Shown: piece after piece, positions 6,035 to 13,523 of the stretch
Numbering within the stretch: position 1 is the stretch's first letter
Layout of the letters: the number at the start of each line of letters is the position of its first letter
Source: an uncultured Treponema sp.
GTDB taxonomy: Bacteria; Spirochaetota; Spirochaetia; Treponematales; Treponemataceae
DNA length: 13,604 bases
Direction: 5' to 3'
Assembly: GCA_945833725.1 (NCBI GenBank)
Contig: CAMAFU010000028.1
Location: forward strand, 1-13,604
Made by a program: the position numbers and the translations under genes
Notes under the pieces: generated by a model
Told to the model about the DNA's origin: nothing
Databases searched by the model: none
What the model saw: only the letters and a program-made list of their open reading frames with translations

Positions 6035-7543
6035 TTAGCTTTGTACGGATGTTGTATTTTTTACTGTAACATCATGGGCCGAACCTTCCTGAATTGTAAC
6101 TGGAGAAACAAGGGTAATTTTTGCCTTTTCCTGAAGTTCTGGAATTGTAAGGGCTCCGCAGTTACACATGGTGTGAATTACTTTGCTTATTGTCATGCCT
6201 ACACCGTCGTGAAGATGACCGGCATAAGGAACATAAGAATCAACTCCTTCTTCAAATGCCATGCCTTTCTTTCCGCCCAGGTCGTAGCGCTGCCAGTTTC
6301 TTGCCCTGTTTGAACCTTCGCCCCAATATTCTTTTACATAATTTCCGTTAAGAACAAGTTTGTTTGAAGGAGATTCTTCGAAGCGGGCAAAGTAGCGGCC
6401 AAGCATAACAAAATCGGCACCCATTGCCAGAGCAAGTGTTACATGGTAGTCGTGGACAATTCCTCCGTCGGAGCATACAGGAATATAAATGCCTGTTTTT
6501 TTGTAATATTCATCTCTGGCTTTTGCAACTTCTATTGTTGCTGTAGCCTGTCCGCGGCCAATGCCTTTTTGTTCTCTTGTAATACAGATTGAGCCGCCGC
6601 CAATTCCGATTTTTATAAAGTCTGCTCCGGAATCTGCCAGAAAGTTAAAACCTTCAGCATCTACAACATTGCCTGCTCCAACTTTTATTCCCGGAAAAGC
6701 CTGATGAAGATCTTTAAGAGCCCGTGCCTGCCATTCGGAAAAACCTTCTGAAGAATCAAGAACAAATACATCGGCACCTGCTTCCAGAAGTTTTGGAACA
6801 CGTTCCATATAGTCCCGGGTGTTGATTCCTGCTCCTACAATGTAGCGCTGTTTTGAATCAAGAAGTTCCAGCGGGTGTTCTGTGTGAGCCTGATAGTCCT
6901 TTCGGAATACAAGACTTACAAGATTGCCGTTTTTGTCGACTATAGGAAGCTGATTGACTTTTTTATCCCAGATGATTTCGTTTGCCTCTGAAAGCGTAAT
7001 TCCTTCGTTTCCTACAGCCAGTTCACTAAGGCCTGTCATATAGTCTTTTACTTTTGAACCTTTAGGACAGTGACCGATTCTGAAATCTTTTGAAGTAATG
7101 ATTCCAAGGAGTTTTCCGTTTGAAGACCCGTCTTCTGTAACAGCTACGGTGGAATGGCCTGTTGCAGCACTTATTTCAACAACTTCTTCCAAAGTCTGGT
7201 CTGGACGGATATTTGAGTCGGAAACAACAAAACCTGCTTTATAGTCTTTTACTCTTTTTACCATGGCAGCCTGATTTTCGATAGTCTGGCTTCCGTAGAT
7301 GAAACTTATGCCGCCTTCTTTTGCCAGTGCAATGGCAAGTTTATCGTCGGAAACGGCCTGCATTACAGCGGAGACCATTGGAATGTTCATTGTAAGAGGA
7401 CATTTTTCTCCGGCTTTTTTGTTGAATTTTACAACAGGTGTGCAAAGACTGACTTTGTCTGGAACGCAGTCTGCAGATGAATAACCTGGAACGAGAAGAT
7501 ATTCCCCGAATGTGTGGGAAGGTTCTTCAAAATAGTAAGCCAT
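6035..7543 (-). CDS. guaB: IMP dehydrogenase (Tritrichomonas-type)
   Basis: A 502-residue cytosolic enzyme that oxidises IMP to XMP with NAD+, the committed step of guanine nucleotide synthesis. The catalytic loop is GIGGGSICITR with Cys320, where common bacterial enzymes read GIGPGSICTTR. The flap carries the Arg419-Tyr420 dyad in ARNWQRYDLGG, followed by EEGVDSYVPYAG. Two CBS domains occupy about residues 105-220 (TVAVTEDG, GIITSKDF, LPIVDKNG). Throughout, including MAYYFEEPSHTFGEYLL at the start and MCNCGALTIPELQ near the end, it resembles the enzyme of the protist Tritrichomonas foetus as I remember it. The start at 7543 has AGGAG at 7551-7555, seven bases upstream. It is a single-gene unit with a strong promoter and shared terminator. 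Confidence 0.95.
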   Translation of the reverse strand: MAYYFEEPSHTFGEYLLVPGYSSADCVPDKVSLCTPVVKFNKKAGEKCPLTMNIPMVSAVMQAVSDDKLAIALAKEGGISFIYGSQTIENQAAMVKRVKDYKAGFVVSDSNIRPDQTLEEVVEISAATGHSTVAVTEDGSSNGKLLGIITSKDFRIGHCPKGSKVKDYMTGLSELAVGNEGITLSEANEIIWDKKVNQLPIVDKNGNLVSLVFRKDYQAHTEHPLELLDSKQRYIVGAGINTRDYMERVPKLLEAGADVFVLDSSEGFSEWQARALKDLHQAFPGIKVGAGNVVDAEGFNFLADSGADFIKIGIGGGSICITREQKGIGRGQATATIEVAKARDEYYKKTGIYIPVCSDGGIVHDYHVTLALAMGADFVMLGRYFARFEESPSNKLVLNGNYVKEYWGEGSNRARNWQRYDLGGKKGMAFEEGVDSYVPYAGHLHDGVGMTISKVIHTMCNCGALTIPELQEKAKITLVSPVTIQEGSAHDVTVKNTTSVQS

Positions 7544-7626
7544 TTCTTTTCTCCTATGAAACGCGTTGTTGGCAGCACACGGCGGTGCACCTTTAGTTAT
7601 AATTTTGATTTTAGTGTAATTGTCAG

Positions 7627-7655
7627 ATTATAGAAAATTTCAGCCTTTATTTCAA
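7627..7655 (-). promoter_or_regulatory. Promoter of guaB
   Basis: On the minus strand TTGAAA (7655-7650) and perfect TATAAT (7632-7627) are spaced by exactly 17 bases, a near-consensus housekeeping promoter. The predicted leader is about 77 bases and contains the palindromes GGTGCACC (7584-7591) and AACGCGTT (7560-7567). I see no recognisable riboswitch in it. Confidence 0.75.
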
Positions 7656-7673
7656 TATTGATTCTTAAATTGA

Positions 7674-7731
7674 GCAGAGCTTCCGCATTAGTTGATGAGA
7701 AAAATTGGGGCGCGAAGGAGCGACTGGTCAG
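7674..7731 (+). repeat. Dispersed intergenic repeat, copy 2 (58 bp)
   Basis: Identical to 3940-3997 except for C7724. After 7731 the similarity stops, so this copy lacks the GAA-loop hairpins that follow copy 1. It sits between divergent guaB and metH. Its left edge is 18 bases upstream of the guaB -35 box, the same distance as copy 1 from the esterase -35 box. Confidence 0.9.
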
Positions 7732-7749
7732 TGCATGTAATGGCAAAAA

Positions 7750-7797
7750 CCGTATTTGAATGCCGTATTTGAAATGCTTTCTGTTTTTTTGTAGAAT
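7750..7797 (+). promoter_or_regulatory. metH promoter with overlapping direct repeat
   Basis: TTGAAA (7769-7774) and TAGAAT (7792-7797) are spaced by 17 bases. An 11-base direct repeat CCGTATTTGAA occurs at 7750-7760 and 7763-7773, with the second copy covering most of the -35 box, so a regulator could bind there. Transcription should begin around 7803-7805, essentially at the metH ATG (7806). No cobalamin or SAM riboswitch is seen upstream. Confidence 0.72.
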
Positions 7798-7805
7798 GTA
7801 ACATT

Positions 7806-10364
7806 ATGAAGAAATCTTTTCGTGAATATTTAATTGAATCGGTAAAGGAAAATAAACCTGTTTTTTTTGACGGCGGCATGGGAACCATGATTCACAGTTC
7901 TGGAATAGGCAATTTTGATATTCCCGAAGATGTAAGCATTGAACACGGCCAGACAATTAAGGATATTCACCGGAAATATATTGACTGTGGCTCAAATATT
8001 ATTACTGCAAATACTTTTGGAGCTCTGCCCCTTAAACTTTCTGGAAAAAAATACACTCTGGAAGAATATATTTGTGTTTCTGCCGGGCTTGTTAAGCAGG
8101 CTGTTGAAGAAGCAGAAAAAGACGGAAATAAAAATCCCCACTATATTGCATGGGATGTTTCTCAAACGGGAAAACTTCTGGAGCCTATGGGGGAACTTAC
8201 TTTTGACGAAGCCTATGAAAATTACAGACAGGCTGCCGTTCTTGCCGAAAAATATGGTTTTGATGCAGCCCTTATTGAAACTATGGCCGACCTTTACGAA
8301 GTAAAAGCAGCTGTTCTTGCCATAAAGGAAAATACATCCCTTCCTGTAATTGCCACAATGACTTTTCAGGAAAATTTGCGGACTCTTACCGGAGCAGATC
8401 CCCTTACCTGCGTAACATATCTTGAATCTCTTGGTGTAGATGTTTTGGGTTTTAACTGCGGCGGAACTCTGGAAGAAGGGGAACAACTTGCTTCCCTGTT
8501 CTTAAAATATTCTCATACACCTGTTCTTGTTCAGCCGAATGCAGGAATTCCTATAGTACGGGGCGGAAAAACCGTATTTCTTGTTTCCCCGGAAGAGTTT
8601 GCCGAAAGTCAGCTTAAAAACAGAAAAGCCGGTGCTCTTTTGCTGGGCGGATGCTGCGGAACAACGCCTGCTCACATTGGCGAGATGATAAAAAAAGTTG
8701 CAGATGAAAAAAGCGTTGAAGTAAAGTTTTTGGATGACAGAGAGTCTACTTTTGTATGTTCCGGCGGTCAGACTGTTCAGATTGGAGGAAGTGCCGGTCC
8801 TAAAATTATCGGCGAAAGAATAAATCCTACGGGCAGAAAAGTTGTAAAAGAATCTCTTTTAAAAGGAAATCTGGATTTTGTCCTTAAAGACGGTGAAAGC
8901 CAGATAAACAGCGGTGCTTCCATTCTTGATGTAAATACAGGGCTTCCAGGCATTGATGAAGGAGAAACTATGCTTAAGGCTGTAAAAATGCTTCAGTCGG
9001 CTTTTACAGTCCCCCTTCAAATAGATTCCTCCGATGCTTCTGTTCTTGAAAAAGCACTTCGTTACTACAATGGAAAGGCTTTAATAAATTCTGTAAACGG
9101 CAGACAGGATGTAATGGATAAAGTTTTTCCTCTTGTAAAAAAATACGGGGGATGTATTGTCTGCCTTTGTATAGACGAAAACGGCATTGCTTCAGATGCT
9201 CCGGGACGCGTTAAGGTTGCAGAAAAAATAATTGAAGAAGGTAAAAAATACGGAATTCCTCTTAGAAATATGCTTATTGATACTTTAACTCTTACAGTAA
9301 GTTCCCAGCAGAAGGAGGCTCTTGAAACATGCCGGGCAATTTCCATTCTTAAAGAAAAATACGGAAAAGACGGGTTGAAGTTTGTTCTCGGCGTTTCAAA
9401 TATAAGTTTCGGCTTGCCCCGCCGGGATATAATAAATTCCCGCTTTTTTACAATGGCGTTGTTTTCCGGCCTTGATGCCTGCATTATAAATCCTTTAAGT
9501 GAATCAATGATGGAAAGTTTTTATGCGTACAGGTGTCTTGCATCTTACGACAATGACTGTCTTTCATATATCGAAAAATACAGCGGTACAAATCCTCCTG
9601 TTTACGGTATTTCAAAGGATGATGTTTCAGCTCTTAAAACTTCCGTAAAAACTGTGGAAACACAGAATGTTTCTGTTCCTTCCTTTAAAAACGAAAACGA
9701 AAATTCTTTCAGTCTCTGCGATGAAGAAAAGGAACTTGTTCAGATTATATGCAAAGGTTTTAAAGACCGTTCTGCCCAGGCTGCATCAGTTCTTCTGGAA
9801 AAGGGAATAAGCCCTCTTTCCATTATAGATCGCTGTATTGTACCTGCTTTGGATAATGTGGGAAAAGATTTTGAAACTGGAAAAAAATTCCTTCCTCAGC
9901 TTTTGCTTTCTGCCGATACGGTTTCCAATGCTTTTCAGGTAATACGAAATCATCTTAAAAATTCCGGCATAAAATCAGAAAACAAAGGAACAGTTGTAAT
10001 TGCAACGGTTTTTGGCGACATACACGACATCGGAAAAAATATAGTCCGTTCACTTCTGGAAAATTATGGCTATAAAGTAATTGATTTAGGAAAAAATGTG
10101 CCTGCAGAAAAAATTATTGAAACAGTTTTAGAAAAAAATATTCGTCTTGTGGGGCTAAGTGCCCTTATGACTACTACCGTATCCAGCATGGAAAACACTA
10201 TAATTCTTCTGAAGGATGCTTTAAAGAAAAATGGAAAATCGTGTAAAATAATGGTTGGTGGTGCAGTTTTAACGAAAGAATATGCAGCTCAGATTGGTGC
10301 TGATTATTATTCAAAAGATGCAATGGAATCTGTTGCCATAGCAAAGGAAGTTTTCAATGGGTGA
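7806..10364 (+). CDS. metH: Cobalamin-dependent methionine synthase lacking the AdoMet reactivation domain
   Basis: An 852-residue cytosolic enzyme transferring a methyl group from methyl-tetrahydrofolate through cobalamin to homocysteine. Domains in order: homocysteine-binding (about 15-300), with FDGGMGTM and zinc ligands Cys218 (GFNCGG), Cys283 and Cys284 (GGCCGTT); pterin-binding (about 330-590), with GPKIIGERINPTGRK; B12 cap (about 640-720); and B12-binding (about 727-852), with the cobalt ligand motif D738-I-H740-D-I-G743, then LSALMTTT and MVGGA. E. coli MetH has about 1227 residues; the missing part is the C-terminal AdoMet activation domain. The protein ends cleanly, so this is a short-form MetH rather than a broken gene. 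The start at 7806 is the only reasonable one and has no SD; the transcript may be leaderless. The next gene overlaps the stop by 8 bases. Confidence 0.95.
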   Translation: MKKSFREYLIESVKENKPVFFDGGMGTMIHSSGIGNFDIPEDVSIEHGQTIKDIHRKYIDCGSNIITANTFGALPLKLSGKKYTLEEYICVSAGLVKQAVEEAEKDGNKNPHYIAWDVSQTGKLLEPMGELTFDEAYENYRQAAVLAEKYGFDAALIETMADLYEVKAAVLAIKENTSLPVIATMTFQENLRTLTGADPLTCVTYLESLGVDVLGFNCGGTLEEGEQLASLFLKYSHTPVLVQPNAGIPIVRGGKTVFLVSPEEFAESQLKNRKAGALLLGGCCGTTPAHIGEMIKKVADEKSVEVKFLDDRESTFVCSGGQTVQIGGSAGPKIIGERINPTGRKVVKESLLKGNLDFVLKDGESQINSGASILDVNTGLPGIDEGETMLKAVKMLQSAFTVPLQIDSSDASVLEKALRYYNGKALINSVNGRQDVMDKVFPLVKKYGGCIVCLCIDENGIASDAPGRVKVAEKIIEEGKKYGIPLRNMLIDTLTLTVSSQQKEALETCRAISILKEKYGKDGLKFVLGVSNISFGLPRRDIINSRFFTMALFSGLDACIINPLSESMMESFYAYRCLASYDNDCLSYIEKYSGTNPPVYGISKDDVSALKTSVKTVETQNVSVPSFKNENENSFSLCDEEKELVQIICKGFKDRSAQAASVLLEKGISPLSIIDRCIVPALDNVGKDFETGKKFLPQLLLSADTVSNAFQVIRNHLKNSGIKSENKGTVVIATVFGDIHDIGKNIVRSLLENYGYKVIDLGKNVPAEKIIETVLEKNIRLVGLSALMTTTVSSMENTIILLKDALKKNGKSCKIMVGGAVLTKEYAAQIGADYYSKDAMESVAIAKEVFNG

Positions 10365-11301
10365 AAATTACGGGGACGAAAAATCATTAAAATTAGACAA
10401 AAACGAGTTGAAAGAACATAAATTTTCTAAAAAGGCTCTGAAAGAATTTGGAGCTTTATATTCTGTCGTAAGGCTTTTAATTTCTCCCAAATCGGCAAAA
10501 ATCGGGTGGGGATATATCCGTTCTGTTTTCTTGAATTTCTTTTTTCTTCAATTCAAACAGCGGGTAGGAATTTACAAAATTCCTGTAATCCATGTTGATC
10601 ATCCTCTGGATCGAAAAATTCCTTTTGTACCTTCAAAGGTCGGTGTGTATATGGATTTTGTGGGGCTTTATTTAAGGCCGAATACCATGTACTTAAAGCG
10701 ATTCGGTATAAAAAACGCTGTCCCTTTCTGCAACGAGTGGTTTTCCCTTCTTTCTAAAGTATACGCCGAAGCAGGCTCTCTTTACCGGCGTATTCTTTCT
10801 ACTACAGAACGCCCTCAATACAAAGAAAACAGAATGTTCCGGCTTATTCATTTTTGGGATCCTCATCTTTTATGTGTTCCAAGCATTCATATTGCTGTAG
10901 TTGTTCTTGCCGTTGCTGTATTTAAAAAACAATTTAAAAAACTTGGATTTTCTGATGCCGAGTGTTTTCAGAAAAATACGGAACTTTATAACGAAGCTGT
11001 GGAAATTGCAGAATCAGTGTTGTTAATAAAGCAGCACAGCGTTAATTGTGTGGCAGCAGCCCTTTACATGGTTACAAAACTGTTCCCGGAATATTTTACA
11101 CCGAATGATGCAGTAAATTTTATAAACGATATGTTCCTTACTTCTGATGCCGTTAGTTTTGAATCCAGTGCAGAAATAAAAGAATACATTTCCTTTATGT
11201 ACGAACGGTTTCTTTTGGAAGGTTATTCTACGGAAGACTGGAAAGAACCTGTCATAAACTGGCTTTCAACTTACGAAATTGACATGGAAACAAAAAAATA
11301 A
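10357..11301 (+). CDS. Divergent PAP2-superfamily-like membrane protein, function unknown
   Basis: A 314-residue protein I do not recognise as a named family. Its spacing matches the three-part PAP2 phosphatase signature: R145-x6-R152-P153, then P175-S-I-H178 inside a hydrophobic helix (LLCVPSIHIAVVVLAVAVF), then S220-x6-H227 in IKQHSVN. The usual Arg of the third motif is Val221, and the Asp four residues after the His is Cys231. Hydrophobic stretches at about 54-66, 95-107, 171-189 and 229-243 suggest a membrane protein, with fewer clear helices than typical PAP2 enzymes. The N terminus is highly charged. The start ATG lies inside metH, overlapping its end by 8 bases with AAAGGA about eight bases upstream, so translation is probably coupled. 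It could be a lipid phosphatase, phosphotransferase or inactive relative. It is not the missing MetH activation domain. Confidence 0.6.
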   Translation: MGENYGDEKSLKLDKNELKEHKFSKKALKEFGALYSVVRLLISPKSAKIGWGYIRSVFLNFFFLQFKQRVGIYKIPVIHVDHPLDRKIPFVPSKVGVYMDFVGLYLRPNTMYLKRFGIKNAVPFCNEWFSLLSKVYAEAGSLYRRILSTTERPQYKENRMFRLIHFWDPHLLCVPSIHIAVVVLAVAVFKKQFKKLGFSDAECFQKNTELYNEAVEIAESVLLIKQHSVNCVAAALYMVTKLFPEYFTPNDAVNFINDMFLTSDAVSFESSAEIKEYISFMYERFLLEGYSTEDWKEPVINWLSTYEIDMETKK

Positions 11302-11319
11302 CAATTCTTGGGGGATTTT

Positions 11320-11718
11320 ATGTTTGAAGTCAGGGTGGAAGATGATTTTGCGGCGGCTCACTTTTTAAAAGATTACCATGGAAAGTGCGAAAACCTTCAC
11401 GGACACAATTATAAGGTTTTTGTTCATGTTGAAGGAAATTCCCTTGATGAAGGCGGAATGCTTATTGATTTTTCTGTGTTAAAGCGGGAATTAAAAAATG
11501 TTCTGTCATGTCTTGATCACACAAATCTTAACGACATTCAGTTTTTTGAACAGAATCCCAGTGCGGAACGAATTGCCTGTTACATTTATCTTAAGCTTGT
11601 GGAAAACTTAAAGAAAAAGAATATGGATTTTTCCCTTTCATCGTCAAATGGAAAAATTTCAAAAGTTGATGTTTTTGAAACGGAAAAAAACAGGGCCAGA
11701 TTTATTCCTGAAAAATAA
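11320..11718 (+). CDS. queD: COG0720 protein: 6-carboxytetrahydropterin synthase (QueD) / PTPS-I/III-like
   Basis: A 132-residue cytosolic T-fold enzyme. Zinc ligands are His14 (AAAH), His27 and His29 (LHGH). Catalytic residues are Cys23, Asp66-His67 (LDHTNLND) and Glu120 (VFETE). QueD makes 6-carboxytetrahydropterin from dihydroneopterin triphosphate for queuosine. The motif here is C23-E24-N-L-H-G-H, the CExxHGH form; in published COG0720 work, proteins with Glu beside or in place of the Cys can also produce hydroxymethyldihydropterin for folate, bypassing FolB, including in spirochaetes. A dual role is therefore possible but unproven. The start is ATG 11320 with GGGGGA at 11310-11315; the TTG at 11308 overlaps the SD. 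It lies 18 bases after the PAP2-like gene and is probably in the metH operon. Confidence 0.88.
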   Translation: MFEVRVEDDFAAAHFLKDYHGKCENLHGHNYKVFVHVEGNSLDEGGMLIDFSVLKRELKNVLSCLDHTNLNDIQFFEQNPSAERIACYIYLKLVENLKKKNMDFSLSSSNGKISKVDVFETEKNRARFIPEK

Positions 11719-11741
11719 CTTCTGGCTTTAAAAACTTATTC

Positions 11742-11774
11742 TTGCCATTCATGGCTCTCCGCTTTATAACGCGG
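11742..11774 (+). promoter_or_regulatory. murE promoter with palindrome over the -10 box
   Basis: TTGCCA (11742-11747) and TATAAC (11765-11770) are spaced by 17 bases, each 5 of 6 to consensus, starting transcription near 11777. The bases 11759-11774 form a near-perfect 16-bp palindrome (CCGC, T-TTATAA-C core, GCGG; 14 of 16 symmetric) centred on the -10 box, an attractive repressor site. Confidence 0.6.
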
Positions 11775-11796
11775 TGTTTTGGAGGAAATCTTTTTT

Positions 11797-13488
11797 ATGA
11801 CACGCTTTCTTTCTGAAATTATTGATTTTAATGAATACCGGCCTTTCAGTTTTTTGTCCGGCGAATTTTCCAGTAGTTTTTCTAATATTGAAATTTCAGG
11901 TCTTGCTTTTGACAGCCGTTTTGTTTCTCCAGGTAATCTGTTTTTTGCCTTGGATGGAACTCATACATCAGGTAATTTTTTTATTTCTCAGGCAATAGAT
12001 TCTGGAGCCTGCTGCGTTGTTTTTCAAGATAAAATTGATGAAGAATCAGCCTTAAAAATAAAACAGTCCCTTAAACGAGCAGGAAAAGACATACCTTTTA
12101 TTCATGTTCAGTCAAGCCGCTTTTTTATGGCACCTGTTTCTGCTTCGTTTTATGATTATCCTTCAAAAAAACTTGCTGTAATCGGCGTTACCGGCACAGA
12201 AGGAAAGTCTTCTACAGTTTCATTTATTTGGCAGTTTTTAAGGCTTTGCGGAAAAAAGGCAGGTTTTATTTCTACCGTTCAATATTCTATAGGAGGAGAT
12301 GCTGTTGCAAATCCTGAACATACCACAACGCCGGAAGCTCCTGTAATTCAAAAATATCTTTATCAGATGGCAGAAAATGGCTGTGAATATGCCGTTATAG
12401 AAACTTCAAGCCACGGACTTTCCGAAAAACTGAACAGAACAGGGTGCATCGATTTTGACTGCGGTGTTTTTATGAATGTAACTCTTGAACATCTGGAGTT
12501 TCACGGAAGTTTTGAACAGTATAGAATGGACAAGGCCAATCTTTTTCGTAAACTCGATGAAAATAATCATGAAAAAACAATTCTGGGCAAAAAAGTTTCT
12601 GTTCCTTCTTTTGGAGTTGTAAATCTTGAAGATGAATCTGCTCCGTATTTTATTGCTGCAACAAAACAGCCTGTACTGGGCTTTACTACCGGTGGAAAGG
12701 GCGGAAAATTTGCCTGTGGAGAAGGCGATGCCCTGCCGCCTGTTCCCAAAGGCATTCCTTATGTTATGGGAAGAAATATTGCCAGTGCAAGTTACGGTCT
12801 TTCCTTCAGCATGACGGAACCTAATCTGGTAGACCGGTTTTCAAAACCTGTAGAATCTCCCGTTATTCATGTTAAGGCCGGTGTTTCCGGGGCATTTAAT
12901 GCATATAACATTATGGCTTCAATTCTTGTTGTAAGCCGTTTAACTTCAACTCCATTGGAAGTGTTGGCAGAAAAAGCCTGTCAGCTTGTACCTGTAAAAG
13001 GAAGAATGACTGTTATAGACAAAGGACAGGATTTTGAAGTAATTGTTGATTATGCTCATACTCCTTCAAGTTTTGAAACTATTTTTCCTCCTCTTCGGCA
13101 CAGATGTGCTCATAAAATTATAAGTGTATTTGGTTCTGGCGGAGAGCGGGATACAAAAAAAAGGCCTTTACAGGGAAAGGTTGCTGCAAAATTTTCTGAC
13201 ATAGTTATTCTTACCGATGAAGATCCAAGAAAAGAAAACAGCATGGATATTCTTAAACAGATTGAAAAAGGTGCTTTGGAAGAAGGTAAAAAAGAAGGTG
13301 AAAATCTTTTTCTAATTCCTTCAAGACAAAAAGCCATTCGTTATGCCTTTAAAATGGCTTCAAAAGGCGATATTGTCCTTCTTTTAGGCAAAAGTCATGA
13401 AAATTCAATTATTTACGAAGACGGTCCTCATCCCTACGACGAAATTTCCGAAGCGGAAAAAGCCCTTTGCGAAATGCAGAGTTTGTAG
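11797..13488 (+). CDS. murE: UDP-MurNAc-tripeptide synthetase (MurE)
   Basis: A 563-residue cytosolic ligase that adds the third amino acid to UDP-MurNAc-L-Ala-D-Glu. Motifs in order: ATP loop GTEGKS (133-138; usual form GTNGKT), TTTPEA (176-181), ETSSHGL (202-208), NVTLEHLEFHG (227-237), Lys246 in the position normally carbamylated, VDYAHTP (417-423), FGSGGERD (445-452), DEDPR (474-478) and GKSHE (531-535). The DEDPR motif differs from the DNPR of meso-DAP enzymes. Spirochaetal peptidoglycan contains L-ornithine, so ornithine is the likely substrate (inferred). It is about 65 residues longer than E. coli MurE, with extra sequence mainly around 255-350. The start is ATG 11797 with GGAGGA at 11781-11786. 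It has its own promoter and is followed 35 bases later by ddl. Confidence 0.94.
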   Translation: MTRFLSEIIDFNEYRPFSFLSGEFSSSFSNIEISGLAFDSRFVSPGNLFFALDGTHTSGNFFISQAIDSGACCVVFQDKIDEESALKIKQSLKRAGKDIPFIHVQSSRFFMAPVSASFYDYPSKKLAVIGVTGTEGKSSTVSFIWQFLRLCGKKAGFISTVQYSIGGDAVANPEHTTTPEAPVIQKYLYQMAENGCEYAVIETSSHGLSEKLNRTGCIDFDCGVFMNVTLEHLEFHGSFEQYRMDKANLFRKLDENNHEKTILGKKVSVPSFGVVNLEDESAPYFIAATKQPVLGFTTGGKGGKFACGEGDALPPVPKGIPYVMGRNIASASYGLSFSMTEPNLVDRFSKPVESPVIHVKAGVSGAFNAYNIMASILVVSRLTSTPLEVLAEKACQLVPVKGRMTVIDKGQDFEVIVDYAHTPSSFETIFPPLRHRCAHKIISVFGSGGERDTKKRPLQGKVAAKFSDIVILTDEDPRKENSMDILKQIEKGALEEGKKEGENLFLIPSRQKAIRYAFKMASKGDIVLLLGKSHENSIIYEDGPHPYDEISEAEKALCEMQSL

Positions 13489-13523
13489 AGTAGGCGAGAG
13501 AATTTTATTAAGGGGGAAATAAA

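Noticed and set aside
7544..7805. Possible cobalamin, SAM or purine riboswitch between guaB and metH
   Set aside because: No conserved B12-box, SAM or purine aptamer core is visible, and the metH promoter leaves no leader to hold one.
7992..8486. 164-codon open frame on the minus strand inside metH
   Set aside because: Lies wholly within the well-supported homocysteine-binding domain; Cys/Phe/Lys-rich low-complexity translation without family features.
10357..11301. Stand-alone MetH activation domain
   Set aside because: No AdoMet-domain motif is seen; hydrophobic helices and PAP2-like signature point elsewhere.
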